Of a stretch of DNA of 64,000 bases, positions 9,317-20,025 are shown one piece after another. The stretch is taken from NCBI RefSeq assembly GCF_902726545.1, contig NZ_CACVAD010000009.1:35654-99653 (forward strand). Direction: 5' to 3'. Position 1 is the stretch's first letter. Each line of letters begins with the position of its first letter. A program made the translations under genes and the position numbers. Under the pieces are notes generated by a model, which made no database searches, was not told the DNA's origin, and saw only the letters and a list, made by a program, of their open reading frames with translations. Source of the stretch: Yersinia artesiana. GTDB lineage: Bacteria > Pseudomonadota > Gammaproteobacteria > Enterobacterales > Enterobacteriaceae.

Positions 9317-9919
9317 TCAATGCCAAATAAGCAGCACACAGGCCGCCGTCAGCAAGCCCATCGAGATATTAAAGGTGAACCATGCGCGGCGACTGCGTAA
9401 CAAACGGCCGATCAACGTTCCAAAACCAAGCCAAATAATGCCGGACGCCAGATTCACCATAAACATGCCAAAACTGATCATTAAGATGGAATGATTATAG
9501 GCCGCACCCGCCATGCTGAAGCTGGCAACTGACCCTAATCCCATAAGCCAGGCTTTTGGGTTAAGGAACTGCAATAACCATCCCTGATACAAACGTAGCG
9601 GCTTTGGTGGAGCAACATTGGTTTCTAATTTTTCATAGGCCGAAGTGGCAATTTTCCATGCCAGCCATAGCAGATAAAGACTACCCAGAATTTTCAGAAT
9701 TAAGTGCAGGGAGGGGTAGATCAGAATCAGGCCACCGACACCAAAAGCCACCAATAACAGCATGCTTTGCATGCCTAACATAATGCCTAACATCAACCAG
9801 ATAGACCGTATAAAGCCGAAATTGGCTCCGGCTGTGGTTAATAACATATTGTTTGGACCGGGGGTGATAGCGGCAACCCAGAGAAAACCTAACATTGAAA
9901 GAAATAAACTCAGTTCCAT
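9317..9919 (-). CDS. LysE family translocator
   Basis: The 200-residue hydrophobic protein begins MELSLFLSMLGFLWVAAITP followed by GPNN, the conserved N-terminal motif of LysE/RhtB exporters, and has about six membrane segments. Family members export amino acids or related metabolites from the cytoplasm; the substrate here is unknown. The frame is open upstream to 10084, but that extension has no family similarity and would overlap yheT on the other strand, so the ATG at 9919 is chosen. It is divergent from yheT, with an 83-bp gap. The stop codon abuts an ERIC element. Confidence 0.88.
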   Translation of the reverse strand: MELSLFLSMLGFLWVAAITPGPNNMLLTTAGANFGFIRSIWLMLGIMLGMQSMLLLVAFGVGGLILIYPSLHLILKILGSLYLLWLAWKIATSAYEKLETNVAPPKPLRLYQGWLLQFLNPKAWLMGLGSVASFSMAGAAYNHSILMISFGMFMVNLASGIIWLGFGTLIGRLLRSRRAWFTFNISMGLLTAACVLLIWH

Positions 9920-10002
9920 GAAACGGGTGCCTCTCACCCAAAATGATGCGCGATATACCCATGAAGCTAACAGTGTGCTATTGATCACACAAGAGCAACA
10001 AC

Positions 10003-11001
10003 ATGATTTCCATTCATCATATGCATGAAATATTTCGTCCGCTGGCCGGTGCCAGCAACCCACATCTGCAAACGTTGCTGCCACGACTGGTCAGGCGGCG
10101 CGTTCAGTTGCAACCTTTTTGGCAACGGCTGGAGTTACCCGATGGGGATTTTGTCGATCTGGCCTGGAGTGAAAACCCCGAGCTGGCACGGGATAAACCC
10201 AGAATAGTGCTATTCCACGGGCTGGAAGGGAATTTTTACAGCCCTTATGCCCATGGTTTACTGCGCGCCTGGCAGGACAAAGGGTGGCTGGGGGTAGTGA
10301 TGCATTTTCGTGGATGCAGTGGCGAACCCAATCGTAAGTCACGCATTTATCACTCCGGTGAAACAGAAGATGCACGCTTCTTTCTGCGTTGGTTGCGGGA
10401 AAGCTATGGTCAGGTTCCTACCGCTGCTGTTGGCGTCTCTTTGGGGGGCAATATGCTGGCGTTTTATTTAGCTGAGCAAGGGCAAGATAGCCTGTTAGAG
10501 GCAGCCGTGGTGGTTTCTGCGCCACTGATGCTTGAACCCTGCGCCAATCGTATGGAACAAGGCTTCTCGCGCGTTTATCAGCGCTATTTACTGAACCAGT
10601 TGAAGTTAAATGCCACCCGCAAATTGCTGCATTACCCCGGAAGCCTGCCGTTGGATCTGCTTCAATTGAAAGGACTGCGGCGAATCAAAGAATTCGATGA
10701 TGTCATAACAGCTAAAATACATGGATTCAATGATGCGCTGGATTATTATCGACGTTGCAGCGCGTTACCGTTATTGCCGCAAATCACGACTCCACTACTT
10801 ATCATTCATGCCAAAGATGACCCATTTATGACGGCCGAGGTCATCCCGAATCTACACGAGTTACCAGACAATATTGCTTATCAGCTCACTGAGCATGGCG
10901 GCCACGTCGGTTTTGTCAGCGGCTCGTTAAAACATCCACAAATGTGGTTGGAACAACGTATTCCAGCCTGGCTTTCCCCCTATTTGGAGCAACAGTTATG
11001 A
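10003..11001 (+). CDS. yheT: Alpha/beta hydrolase YheT
   Basis: The 332-residue protein matches the YheT/ABHD1-3 hydrolase family. It has the oxyanion region VLFHGLEGN, the segment [15 protein letters not shown], the nucleophile elbow GVSLGG (serine near residue 145), and the late acid and histidine in HAKDDPFM and EHGGHVGF. E. coli YheT is very similar; its substrate is not established, though relatives act on acyl esters. The stop codon overlaps the yheU start (ATGA), so the two are co-translated. Yersinia-type DNA separates it from yheS by 6.5 kb. Confidence 0.92.
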   Translation: MISIHHMHEIFRPLAGASNPHLQTLLPRLVRRRVQLQPFWQRLELPDGDFVDLAWSENPELARDKPRIVLFHGLEGNFYSPYAHGLLRAWQDKGWLGVVMHFRGCSGEPNRKSRIYHSGETEDARFFLRWLRESYGQVPTAAVGVSLGGNMLAFYLAEQGQDSLLEAAVVVSAPLMLEPCANRMEQGFSRVYQRYLLNQLKLNATRKLLHYPGSLPLDLLQLKGLRRIKEFDDVITAKIHGFNDALDYYRRCSALPLLPQITTPLLIIHAKDDPFMTAEVIPNLHELPDNIAYQLTEHGGHVGFVSGSLKHPQMWLEQRIPAWLSPYLEQQL

Positions 11002-11234
11002 TGATCCCCTGGCAGCAAATCGACAGCGAAACGCTGGATAATCTGCTGGAAGCCTTTGTGCTACGTGAAGGCACAGATTACGGCGAACATGAGCGGTCAT
11101 TGGCACAGAAAGTCGAAGACGTGCGCCGTCAATTAGTCAGTGGTGAGGCCGTATTAGTTTGGTCAGAGTTACACGAAACCATCAATATCATGCCACGCGG
11201 CGCCTTTCGTGCCGGAGCGGAAGAGCTACCATAA
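10998..11234 (+). CDS. yheU: YheU family protein (UPF0270)
   Basis: The 78-residue protein begins [20 protein letters not shown] and contains the conserved block [11 protein letters not shown] and [16 protein letters not shown] of the UPF0270 family. The ATG at 10998 overlaps the yheT stop by four bases. The open frame extends upstream to 10944 but that part lies within yheT and has no family similarity. It is a small cytosolic protein of unknown function that is genetically tied to YheT and PrkB. Confidence 0.9.
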   Translation: MMIPWQQIDSETLDNLLEAFVLREGTDYGEHERSLAQKVEDVRRQLVSGEAVLVWSELHETINIMPRGAFRAGAEELP

Positions 11235-11243
11235 CCCATGCGT

Positions 11244-11280
11244 TGTCACCCTATCCTCTAAATAAAATCAGGGTGACAAG
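11244..11280. repeat. Inverted repeat between yheU and prkB
   Basis: TTGTCACCCT and AGGGTGACAA are exact 10-bp reverse complements separated by 17 A+T-rich bases, starting 10 bases after the yheU stop. It may form an mRNA hairpin that ends or protects the yheTU transcript. There is no T-run after it, so a simple intrinsic terminator is doubtful. Confidence 0.45.
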
Positions 11281-11375
11281 CCGGGAATTTTGCCCTAAAA
11301 ATAACCATTAACAAGAAAAAATAGACCGTTTAAGCCCACCCACTGAGGATCTAACCCCATGGAGTTACAGCTAAT

Positions 11376-12245
11376 ATGTCAATTAAACATCCGGTTATAG
11401 CCGTCACCGGCTCAAGTGGCGCAGGGACAACCACCACCAGTCTGGCGTTTCGCAAAATTTTTCAGCAATTGAATATTCGCGCAGCGCAAATTGAAGGTGA
11501 CAGCTTCCATCGCTATACCCGCCCTGAAATGGATACCGTCATCCGTAAAGCGCGGGATCAAGGCCGACATATCAGCTATTTTGGCCCAGAGGCCAATGAT
11601 TTTGGTCAGTTGGAAGAAAGTGTGTCGCAATACGGCGAGCACGGAACCGGCCGCTCACGCAAGTATCTTCATACCTATGATGAAGCCGTGCCCTATAACC
11701 AGATCCCCGGTACATTCACCCCTTGGGAGGCGCTACCAGAACCCACCGATGTGCTGTTTTATGAAGGGCTGCACGGCGGTGTCGTGACCGAGCATCATGA
11801 TGTGGCAAAACATGTCGACTTGCTGGTCGGCGTGGTACCGATAGTCAACCTGGAGTGGATTCAGAAATTAGTCCGTGATACCGGTGAGCGCGGTCATTCC
11901 CGTGAAGCGGTAATGGATTCCGTGGTGCGATCCATGGACGACTACATTAACTACATTACGCCACAGTTCTCACGCACCCATATTAACTTCCAACGCGTAC
12001 CGACGGTTGATACCTCTAATCCATTTGCTGCCAAAGCCATTCCGTCACTGGATGAAAGTTTTGTTGTCATTCACTTCAGAGGTTTGGATCAAATCGATTT
12101 CCCTTATTTGCTCGCAATGTTGCAAGGGTCATTTATTTCCAATATCAATACATTAGTCGTACCCGGCGGGAAGATGGGGCTGGCAATGGAGCTGATTATG
12201 GCACCATTGGTGCAGCAACTACTGGAAGGTAAAAAAATAGGTTAA
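11376..12245 (+). CDS. prkB: Phosphoribulokinase-like protein PrkB
   Basis: The 289-residue protein begins with a P-loop, VTGSSGAGTTTTSLAFRKIF, and contains DSFHRYTRPEMD and YEGLHGGVV, typical of the phosphoribulokinase/uridine kinase superfamily. It matches E. coli PrkB almost throughout. Since no Rubisco or other Calvin cycle gene is nearby, its role in a heterotroph is unclear despite the name. The length is that of the family. Confidence 0.92.
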   Translation: MSIKHPVIAVTGSSGAGTTTTSLAFRKIFQQLNIRAAQIEGDSFHRYTRPEMDTVIRKARDQGRHISYFGPEANDFGQLEESVSQYGEHGTGRSRKYLHTYDEAVPYNQIPGTFTPWEALPEPTDVLFYEGLHGGVVTEHHDVAKHVDLLVGVVPIVNLEWIQKLVRDTGERGHSREAVMDSVVRSMDDYINYITPQFSRTHINFQRVPTVDTSNPFAAKAIPSLDESFVVIHFRGLDQIDFPYLLAMLQGSFISNINTLVVPGGKMGLAMELIMAPLVQQLLEGKKIG

Positions 12246-12305
12246 TATCCTTCGTCCTTGAAGCCGCAGTAAAGCAATTGCTGGAAAGAAAAAATAATTT
12301 GACGC

Positions 12306-12434
12306 TATTCCAACCCAAAGTAGTTGGGGCTGCAGGTAGGCGGCAAGCGAACTCATCCCGATGAGCTTACATAAGTAAGTGATTCGGGTGAGCGAGTGCA
12401 GCTAACAACCCTGCAGCTTCAAATACGAAGGGTT
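12306..12434. repeat. ERIC element
   Basis: This copy has the typical ERIC core GATGAGCTTACATAAGTAAG followed by TGATTCGGGTGAGCGAGTGCAG, with ends GGCTGCAGGTAGGCGGCAAG and CCCTGCAGCTTCAAATACGA. It has no insertion. It fills most of the space between the convergent prkB and yhfA genes, ending three bases before the yhfA stop codon, so it would appear at the 3' end of either transcript as a long hairpin. Confidence 0.88.
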
Positions 12435-12437
12435 TAA

Positions 12438-12845
12438 TTAGGCAATTTCGCGGATTTCAAAACTGTGGGTAATCGTCGCGGCTTTCCCCAGCATCAGGGA
12501 AACCGAGCAATACTTCTCAGCCGAAAGCTCAACCGCACGCTCAACGATTTTATCCGTCAGGCCTTTGCCAGTGACAATAAAATGCAGGTTAATTTGCGTA
12601 AACAGGCGCGGTGCTTCTTCCCGACGCTGCGAGGTTAACGTCACTTCGCAATCGCGCACATCGTTACGCCCTTTCTGTAAGATAGAAACGACATCAATTG
12701 CACTACAGCCACCGGCCGACATTAACAACATTTCCATCGGACTTGGGGCTTTGTCTCCCGCATTCCCATCCATTAAAACTTGATGACCTGAAGCGGACTC
12801 ACCCAAAAATGTTAGCCCTTCAACCCACTTTACACGTGCCTGCAT
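12438..12845 (-). CDS. yhfA: OsmC family protein YhfA
   Basis: The 135-residue protein has the OsmC/Ohr fold signature: a first redox cysteine in SAGGCSAIDVVSIL and a second in AEKYCSVSLML. Characterised family members reduce organic hydroperoxides with these two cysteines. Substrate and physiological role of YhfA are not settled. It is divergent from crp across a 334-bp gap, the same neighbourhood as in E. coli. An ERIC element abuts its 3' end. Confidence 0.92.
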   Translation of the reverse strand: MQARVKWVEGLTFLGESASGHQVLMDGNAGDKAPSPMEMLLMSAGGCSAIDVVSILQKGRNDVRDCEVTLTSQRREEAPRLFTQINLHFIVTGKGLTDKIVERAVELSAEKYCSVSLMLGKAATITHSFEIREIA

Positions 12846-13179
12846 AACTCTTGCTCCCGGTTAAATTTTCCGATTCAGACTACCCTTTCATTTACAAACT
12901 GGCAATGTAACCCGATGTTCATCATGCTGAAGCGATACAACACAAGACACTAGCCTCATCCTGTGCTACAAACAGAACCGAAAGTATTGTTTTAAGAATT
13001 AAATAGGGTAGCTTCTCAATACTCAGTGAAGGGTTTCTATCCGGTACGTATCTTGGCTATACCTTTCGGCAGTTGAGCAAATTAATATGCTAAGAGAAAG
13101 TGTATTTTATAAGCACGCCGTACAGGGAACTCTGAGCCCTGTTAAGTTAGGCAGCGATAACAACAGAGGATAACAGCGA
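12846..13179. other. Divergent yhfA-crp intergenic region
   Basis: This 334-bp gap must hold the promoters of yhfA and crp. The ribosome site AACAGAGGATAAC just before the crp ATG resembles the E. coli crp leader. A small dyad (CAGGG 13123-13127 and CCCTG 13137-13141) lies in the leader. I could not assign promoters or a TGTGA-N6-TCACA CRP site with confidence. No small open reading frame of note was seen. Confidence 0.5.
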
Positions 13180-13812
13180 ATGGTTCTCGGCAAGCCACAA
13201 ACAGACCCGACTCTCGAATGGTTCCTGTCTCATTGCCATATCCACAAATATCCATCGAAGAGTACGCTAATTCACCAAGGTGAAAAGGCCGAAACGCTTT
13301 ACTACATCGTGAAAGGCTCCGTTGCGGTGCTTATCAAAGATGAAGAAGGTAAAGAGATGATTCTCTCCTATCTAAACCAGGGAGATTTCATCGGCGAGCT
13401 TGGATTATTTGAAGAAGGCCAAGAACGTAGTGCCTGGGTCAGAGCAAAAACTGCCTGTGAAGTGGCTGAAATTTCTTACAAAAAATTCCGCCAGTTAATT
13501 CAGGTCAATCCAGATATCTTGATGCGCCTGTCTTCACAAATGGCGAGTCGCTTACAGATAACATCGGAGAAAGTGGGTAACCTTGCTTTCCTTGATGTAA
13601 CTGGGCGCATTGCACAAACGCTGCTTAATCTGGCAAAACAACCTGATGCCATGACCCACCCAGATGGGATGCAGATAAAGATTACCCGCCAGGAAATTGG
13701 TCAAATAGTTGGTTGCTCCCGCGAAACTGTGGGGCGGATACTAAAAATGCTGGAAGATCAAAATCTGATCTCCGCACACGGTAAAACGATTGTCGTTTAC
13801 GGCACCCGTTAA
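13180..13812 (+). CDS. crp: cAMP receptor protein CRP
   Basis: The 210-residue protein is nearly identical to E. coli CRP. It has the N-terminal cyclic nucleotide-binding beta-roll with the phosphate-binding segment [18 protein letters not shown], the long dimerisation helix, and a C-terminal winged helix with recognition helix [13 protein letters not shown]. With cAMP it binds TGTGA-N6-TCACA sites and controls carbon use and much else. A strong intrinsic terminator follows 9 bases after the stop. Start and length agree with the family. Confidence 0.99.
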   Translation: MVLGKPQTDPTLEWFLSHCHIHKYPSKSTLIHQGEKAETLYYIVKGSVAVLIKDEEGKEMILSYLNQGDFIGELGLFEEGQERSAWVRAKTACEVAEISYKKFRQLIQVNPDILMRLSSQMASRLQITSEKVGNLAFLDVTGRIAQTLLNLAKQPDAMTHPDGMQIKITRQEIGQIVGCSRETVGRILKMLEDQNLISAHGKTIVVYGTR

Positions 13813-13820
13813 TTCCCTAT

Positions 13821-13854
13821 AAACCGGTGCTGCTACCTCGGCACCGGTTTTCTT
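13821..13854 (+). terminator. Intrinsic terminator of crp
   Basis: AAACCGGTGC (13821-13830) and GCACCGGTTT (13841-13850) are an exact 10-bp stem with a 10-base loop, followed by TCTT. The position just after the crp stop fits. Confidence 0.85.
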
Positions 13855-13859
13855 CATCT

Positions 13860-14061
13860 ATACCCGTTATACTTCAAGCTGCATGTGTGTTGGCTGCTTT
13901 CGTTACTCGGCCCGTCCATGGGCCTCGCCTCTGCGAGGTCGCTGCAAACAGCGTTCAAATCTGCTCCGGGCAGATTTGTCACCCCAGTCACTTACTTATG
14001 TAAGCTCTTGGGGGTTAACTCAATTGCCGCCTTCCTGCAACTCGAATTATTTTGGGTATTA
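13860..14061. repeat. ERIC element with an internal insertion, opposite orientation
   Basis: Read on the minus strand this is the same long form as at 9098: ends TACCCGTTATACTTCAAGCT and CTGCAACTCGAATTATTTTG, centre CACTTACTTATGTAAGCTC. It has the same inserted dyads (GGGCCTCGCCTCTGCGAGG and CAAATCTGCTCCGGGCAG). It lies between the crp terminator and yhfK and ends about 30 bases before the yhfK ATG, so it could supply or disturb the yhfK leader. Confidence 0.87.
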
Positions 14062-14093
14062 TGTTGTGCAATTAATAAATTTCTGGGGCCTAC

Positions 14094-16214
14094 ATGAAAT
14101 GGCAACGGCTTATTTATCATCCTGAAGTTAATTATGCGCTCCGCCAAACACTGGTTCTCTGCTTACCGGCGGCATTGGGGTTTGCCCTTGGTGAATTGCG
14201 GCTGGGGTTGATGTTCTCCCTGATACCAGCCTGTTGTAATATTGCTTCGCTCGATACTCCCCACCAACATTTCTTCCGACGGCTGATTGTCGGCGGGACG
14301 CTCTTTACCTTCAGTAGCTTTCTGACTCAACAACTGCTGCTGTGGGATATCCCATTGCCGGTGGTGATGCTTGGTCTCGCATTAACATTGGGGGTAAGTG
14401 GTGCCATCAGCCAGCTCAATGGCCGGTTGCTTCCGGCTGCGTTAATCGCCGCGATTTTCAGTCTCAGCATGGTAGACCGTGCGCCGATTTGGCAAGCGCC
14501 ATTGATGTGTGCCGTGGGGACGCTCTGGTACGGGGTATTTACCTGGCTATGGTTTCGGTTATGTAAAGACCAGCCCATCCGTGAGCCACTGAGCCAGCTT
14601 TATCATCTGTTAGCCGATTATTGCGATGCCGCCTACTCTTTGCTTGGTCAGCGCCAGAAAGCGGAAAAGATGATGCCAGCCCTGCTTGATAGGCAGCAAG
14701 GCATTATGGATAAAATTAATCAGCTTTATCAACAGTTTAATTTACTACCCAATGCCACCAAAAAAGAGCAAAAGCGGCTACTGATACTCTTTCAGATGGC
14801 GCTTGATTTGCAGGAACATATCACTGCGGCGATGAATCAGTCAGAAAAGGCGCAAGAGCTGATAGAGCAAAGTTCTATAGAAGCCATTCTTGAGCGCAAT
14901 GTGCAGATTATCTCAACACAAATGCGCACTATCGCCGATAATATTCTCTATCACCACCGCGCGAAGACTCATTTCAGTGCCGGTGATGCACTGGTCGAAC
15001 TGGAAGAGGTTGCCCGGCAACATCCAGATAATCCGGTGGCACAATTCTGCTATTACCATATCAGCCACATTACCCAGATCCTGAGCGACCAGCGCCCGCA
15101 ATATGAGCGCGATTTGATGTCCAGCCAACTATCTCAACCATTCTGGCCAGCGCTTGTCGGCTATTTATCATTTAAATCCAGCGCATTACGTGATGCCGGG
15201 CGCATGGGCGTAACGCTGGCTGCGGGCAGTTATATTGGTAGCCTGATCCATCTGCCTAAGCCTTATTGGATTTTACTCACCATCATGTTGGTGACGCAAA
15301 ACGGCTATAACGCCACTAAAATTCGGATTCACCACCGCGCCCTCGGCACTCTGATTGGGCTGTTACTCGCAGCGGCCCTGCTGCATTTTCAAATGTCGGA
15401 AGGGACGACGCTGAGCATCATGTTGCTCATCACATTGATAGCCTATCTGGTTCAGCGCAAAAACTATGGCTTGTCAGTCATTTTTAGAACCATCACTACA
15501 GTGTATATCTTGCAATTATTAACCGGAGAAGGTGCCGACTTTTTGGTTCCACGATTGCTGGATACCTTAATCGGCTGTGCATTGGCCTTCGCCAGCGCAT
15601 TGTGGTTATGGCCACAGTGGCAAAGTGGTTTGTTGCGTAAAAATGCGCATCAAGCACTGGAGAATTATCAGAAAATCCTGCGCATCCTACTGAAACCTAA
15701 ACCTGATATCACACAACTCTCCTATGAACGCATTCAGGTGAACAAAGCCAGCAATGCTGTCCTGAGCTCACTGAATCAGGCCATGCAGGAACCCGGATTT
15801 AACTCAAAATATTTGGCAGACATGCGCCTATGGGCCACCCATAGCGAACTTATTGTTGGGCATATCAATGAGATGACTATCCTGACTCGCGCTTATCCAT
15901 TGGAAGAATCACCGCCAGAATCAGATAAACGCCACATTCAGCTAACTGTTAAGTTGGCGGAAGATTATTTACAGCTCTGTGAGATGGCTATTCAGCAATG
16001 TCAGCAACGGCTGGAAGCCGATAACAGTGAGGGAAATAACGATTTTGTGCAAATGCCAGATATCGATCCTGATACACAAATATCTGAATCGGAACGCAAT
16101 TTACGGCGCATCTTGTCACATCTCAGCGTAATGCACACCGTTTCATCTCTGGCATGGCAACAACAGCCGCACCACGGTATTTGGCGCAGGCAAAAATTGC
16201 ACAGCAAGGCGTAA
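14094..16214 (+). CDS. yhfK: YhfK/YccS-type FUSC family inner-membrane protein
   Basis: The 706-residue protein matches E. coli YhfK. There are two hydrophobic blocks, roughly residues 18-160 and 385-510, each with several membrane segments. They are separated by a long soluble helical region of about 220 residues (EKMMPALLDRQQGIMDKI, KEQKRLLILFQMALDLQEHI), with a cytoplasmic tail. This duplicated layout is that of the fusaric acid resistance/aromatic acid efflux-like family. No transport substrate is known for YhfK. The start has GGGG six bases upstream. It keeps its E. coli place between crp and argD. Confidence 0.9.
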   Translation: MKWQRLIYHPEVNYALRQTLVLCLPAALGFALGELRLGLMFSLIPACCNIASLDTPHQHFFRRLIVGGTLFTFSSFLTQQLLLWDIPLPVVMLGLALTLGVSGAISQLNGRLLPAALIAAIFSLSMVDRAPIWQAPLMCAVGTLWYGVFTWLWFRLCKDQPIREPLSQLYHLLADYCDAAYSLLGQRQKAEKMMPALLDRQQGIMDKINQLYQQFNLLPNATKKEQKRLLILFQMALDLQEHITAAMNQSEKAQELIEQSSIEAILERNVQIISTQMRTIADNILYHHRAKTHFSAGDALVELEEVARQHPDNPVAQFCYYHISHITQILSDQRPQYERDLMSSQLSQPFWPALVGYLSFKSSALRDAGRMGVTLAAGSYIGSLIHLPKPYWILLTIMLVTQNGYNATKIRIHHRALGTLIGLLLAAALLHFQMSEGTTLSIMLLITLIAYLVQRKNYGLSVIFRTITTVYILQLLTGEGADFLVPRLLDTLIGCALAFASALWLWPQWQSGLLRKNAHQALENYQKILRILLKPKPDITQLSYERIQVNKASNAVLSSLNQAMQEPGFNSKYLADMRLWATHSELIVGHINEMTILTRAYPLEESPPESDKRHIQLTVKLAEDYLQLCEMAIQQCQQRLEADNSEGNNDFVQMPDIDPDTQISESERNLRRILSHLSVMHTVSSLAWQQQPHHGIWRRQKLHSKA

Positions 16215-16220
16215 AAATGA

Positions 16221-16421
16221 AGAGGCCAAAAAGCCTCTGAGGTTAATGACAAAGTGCCCGTAGCGGTGAAAACAAGCAGATCGTAAAGACGCCGTAAACC
16301 CATCCCTGGGGGCTCGAGCCGCGCCGTCCCTGGCGCGGACGCTTTACTCTTCTACCTGTCCTCACCTTGCAAGATCGAGTCGTTGGGGGTTGTCAGCAGT
16401 CTGAGAGGCCAAAAAGCCTCT
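16221..16421. repeat. Palindromic unit flanked by identical hairpins between yhfK and argD
   Basis: The same 18 bases, AGAGGCCAAAAAGCCTCT, occur at 16221-16238 and 16404-16421, each a six-base-pair hairpin. Between them lies a structured stretch: GTAAAG (16283) pairs with CTTTAC (16342-16347), GGCTCGAGCC (16311-16320) is a perfect palindrome, and CCGCGCC (16319) pairs with GGCGCGG (16332). The gap separates the convergent ends of yhfK and argD, so the hairpins may end both transcripts. The inner unit looks like a dispersed extragenic palindrome, but only one copy is in the window. Confidence 0.6.
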
Positions 16422-16434
16422 TCATAATGCAGAG

Positions 16435-17784
<1,350 letters not shown>

Positions 17785-18360
17785 TTAATTTTTAAGGAAA
17801 TTATCTAATAACTGATGGCCTTGCTCGCTAAGAATACTCTCCGGATGAAACTGCACACCTTCCAGTGGCAAGGTGCGATGGCGGATACCCATAATCTCAT
17901 CCATCACTCCGTCTTGTTCTGTCCATGCGGTTAGTTCAAAACAATCAGGCAGTGAATCGGCGGCAATCACTAAAGAGTGATAACGAGTAACCGTTAGCGG
18001 CTGATTAAGCCCACGGAAAACACCCTGTCCACGGTGGTGAATTGCTGTCGTTTTACCGTGCATCACTTGTCGCGCCCGCACGATACGCGCGCCAAAAGCC
18101 TGCCCTAGTGCCTGATGACCCAGACATACGCCCAGTATGGGTAATTTACCGGCAAAATGACGAATAGCATCCAGGGAGATCCCGGCCTCATTGGGGGTAC
18201 AAGGACCGGGGGAAATCACCAAATGAGCAGGTGATAGTTTTTCAATATCAGCTAGTTGTACTTCATCATTACGTTTAACCACCACCTCTGCACCCAGCTC
18301 GCAAAAATACTGGTACAGGTTGTAGGTAAACGAATCGTAATTATCGATCAATAACAGCAT
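17785..18360 (-). CDS. pabA: Aminodeoxychorismate synthase glutaminase subunit PabA
   Basis: The 191-residue class I glutamine amidotransferase gives ammonia to PabB for 4-amino-4-deoxychorismate, the p-aminobenzoate and folate precursor. The catalytic cysteine is C79 in [10 protein letters not shown] and the His-Glu pair is in FHPESIL near the C-terminus. [19 protein letters not shown] is the family start. TrpG paralogues look alike, but the position next to argD and the PabA-type sequence support pabA. It lies 20 bases after the yjgR stop on the same strand and may share its transcript. Confidence 0.94.
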   Translation of the reverse strand: MLLLIDNYDSFTYNLYQYFCELGAEVVVKRNDEVQLADIEKLSPAHLVISPGPCTPNEAGISLDAIRHFAGKLPILGVCLGHQALGQAFGARIVRARQVMHGKTTAIHHRGQGVFRGLNQPLTVTRYHSLVIAADSLPDCFELTAWTEQDGVMDEIMGIRHRTLPLEGVQFHPESILSEQGHQLLDNFLKN

Positions 18361-18380
18361 TTCATATCCAAAAAATCAGG

Positions 18381-19892
18381 TTAGCGCTTGCGCCCACCAG
18401 TAATTGACCCCAGAACACCACGCAAAATTTGTCGCCCCAGATCGCGTGCCATACTTTTAGCCGCGGTTTGAACAATACCATCACGCTTGCCGCCGCGCGG
18501 GCCAGTAGAACCAAATAGCAAATCATTCAGCCCATCCATCAAACCGCCGCCCTGACTACTCTGCTGCTGTGGTGCTGTCGCGCCACCTGGAGCCGCATCT
18601 CCCAAGGTGGAAGAACCGCCGGCGGATAATTTCTCATAAGCCGACTCGCGATCCACCATCTCTTCATAACGGCCATACAGTGGTGAATGATTGATAGCGT
18701 GATTACGTGTTGCGGTGTCCAGTGCGCCCATTTTTGATTGAGGGGCAATCACCATAGCGCGCTCAACGATATTGGGCCGCCCTTTCTCATCAAGAAAGGA
18801 AATAAGTGCTTCGCCAACACCCAGCTCGGTAATCACCTGTTCGGCGCTGAATGCCGGGTTGGCGCGCATGGTTTGCGCCGCAGATTTAACCGCCTTTTGA
18901 TCCCGTGGAGTAAAAGCACGTAGAGCATGCTGCACGCGGTTGCCCAATTGGCCGAGAATTTTATCAGGAATATCCAATGGATTTTGCGTCACGAAATAGA
19001 TGCCAACCCCTTTTGAGCGAATCAGCCGCACCACTTGTTCAACTTTATCCACCAGCGCAGTTGGGGCATCAGTAAACAGTAAATGGGCCTCATCAAAGAA
19101 AAAGACCAATTTAGGTTTATCGACATCGCCAACTTCAGGTAATTGCTCAAAAAGTTCAGCTAGCAACCACAGCAGAAAAATGGCATACAGTTTTGGTTGA
19201 TTAATCAGTCGATCAGCGGCCAGCAGATTGATAACCCCTTGCCCATTGCTGTCAGTTCGCATCAAGTCGTGAATGTCCAACATCGGCTCGCCAAAAAATT
19301 GATTAGCGCCCTGCTCTTCTAAAGTCAGTAAACCGCGCTGGATAGCGCCAATCGAGGCGGGTGTAATATTGCCGTATTGAGTGCGGAACTGTTTTGCATT
19401 ATCGCCAACGAATTGCACGATGGCGCGTAAGTCTTTCATGTCCAGCAGTAGTAGGTTGTTGTCATCCGCAATTTTAAATACCAATTGCAACACACCACTT
19501 TGCACTTCATTGAGATCAAGCAAACGCCCCAGCAGCAACGGGCCAAGATCGGAAATAGTTGCCCGGATTGGGTGACCTTTTTCAGCGAAAATGTCCCAGG
19601 GCACAATCGGGCATGCTTGGGGTTGCCAGTCAGTCACCCCAATAGCTGCCAGTCGTGCTTGCAGCTTTTCCGACGCAACACCTTCAGCACCAATACCGGA
19701 TAAATCGCCTTTCACATCAGCCAGAAATACCGGCACACCGATACGAGAAAATTGCTCAGCCATTTTTTGTAAGGTGACAGTTTTACCAGTGCCAGTCGCG
19801 CCGGTAATCAAGCCATGGCGGTTTGCCAATGCCGATAAAATCACTAAATCCTGCGCTGGCTGCGCCTTCGCAATAAGCAATGCTTCACTCAT
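18381..19892 (-). CDS. yjgR: HerA-like ATPase YjgR (DUF853)
   Basis: The 503-residue protein is a DUF853/HerA-type ATPase of the FtsK-HerA superfamily. Walker A is GATGTGKT at residues 31-38 and Walker B is [13 protein letters not shown]; a further conserved stretch is [14 protein letters not shown]. The C-terminal 80 residues are low in complexity ([20 protein letters not shown]) before a basic end. E. coli YjgR is similar but is encoded elsewhere; in E. coli this spot between pabA and ppiA holds fic and yhfG. The biological role is unknown; DNA translocation is only suggested by the fold. Confidence 0.9.
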   Translation of the reverse strand: MSEALLIAKAQPAQDLVILSALANRHGLITGATGTGKTVTLQKMAEQFSRIGVPVFLADVKGDLSGIGAEGVASEKLQARLAAIGVTDWQPQACPIVPWDIFAEKGHPIRATISDLGPLLLGRLLDLNEVQSGVLQLVFKIADDNNLLLLDMKDLRAIVQFVGDNAKQFRTQYGNITPASIGAIQRGLLTLEEQGANQFFGEPMLDIHDLMRTDSNGQGVINLLAADRLINQPKLYAIFLLWLLAELFEQLPEVGDVDKPKLVFFFDEAHLLFTDAPTALVDKVEQVVRLIRSKGVGIYFVTQNPLDIPDKILGQLGNRVQHALRAFTPRDQKAVKSAAQTMRANPAFSAEQVITELGVGEALISFLDEKGRPNIVERAMVIAPQSKMGALDTATRNHAINHSPLYGRYEEMVDRESAYEKLSAGGSSTLGDAAPGGATAPQQQSSQGGGLMDGLNDLLFGSTGPRGGKRDGIVQTAAKSMARDLGRQILRGVLGSITGGRKR

Positions 19893-19990
19893 AAACCGTT
19901 ACCCTCAACTGAGACAGATAATTGATTATATGCAACCTGGTCAGGCAAAAGGATTAATTTCTGGCGAGGATGGGATGTTAGCAGGGTTTA

Positions 19991-20014
19991 TCAGCCTTCA
20001 GGGAAGAAGGCTGA
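19991..20014. terminator. Hairpin between ppiA and yjgR
   Basis: TCAGCCTTC (19991-19999) and GAAGGCTGA (20006-20014) form a nine-base-pair stem with a six-base loop, just after the ppiA stop on the minus strand. No T-run follows on the minus strand, so it may be a weak terminator or 3' stabiliser. Confidence 0.4.
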
Positions 20015-20025
20015 CAGCTAAATCA

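Noticed and set aside
9183..9494. 103-codon plus-strand frame over the ERIC and the lysE-type gene
   Set aside because: Half lies in a repeat, half antisense to the exporter gene.
3467..10002. Genomic island or prophage remnant
   Set aside because: No integrase, tRNA, attachment-like direct repeat or phage gene was found; the genes are metabolic.
11376..12245. Carbon fixation suggested by the phosphoribulokinase-like gene
   Set aside because: PrkB is a standard enterobacterial protein and no Rubisco gene is nearby.
13883..14125. Open frames of 70-80 codons over the ERIC between crp and yhfK
   Set aside because: They are created by the repeat sequence itself and end inside the yhfK start.
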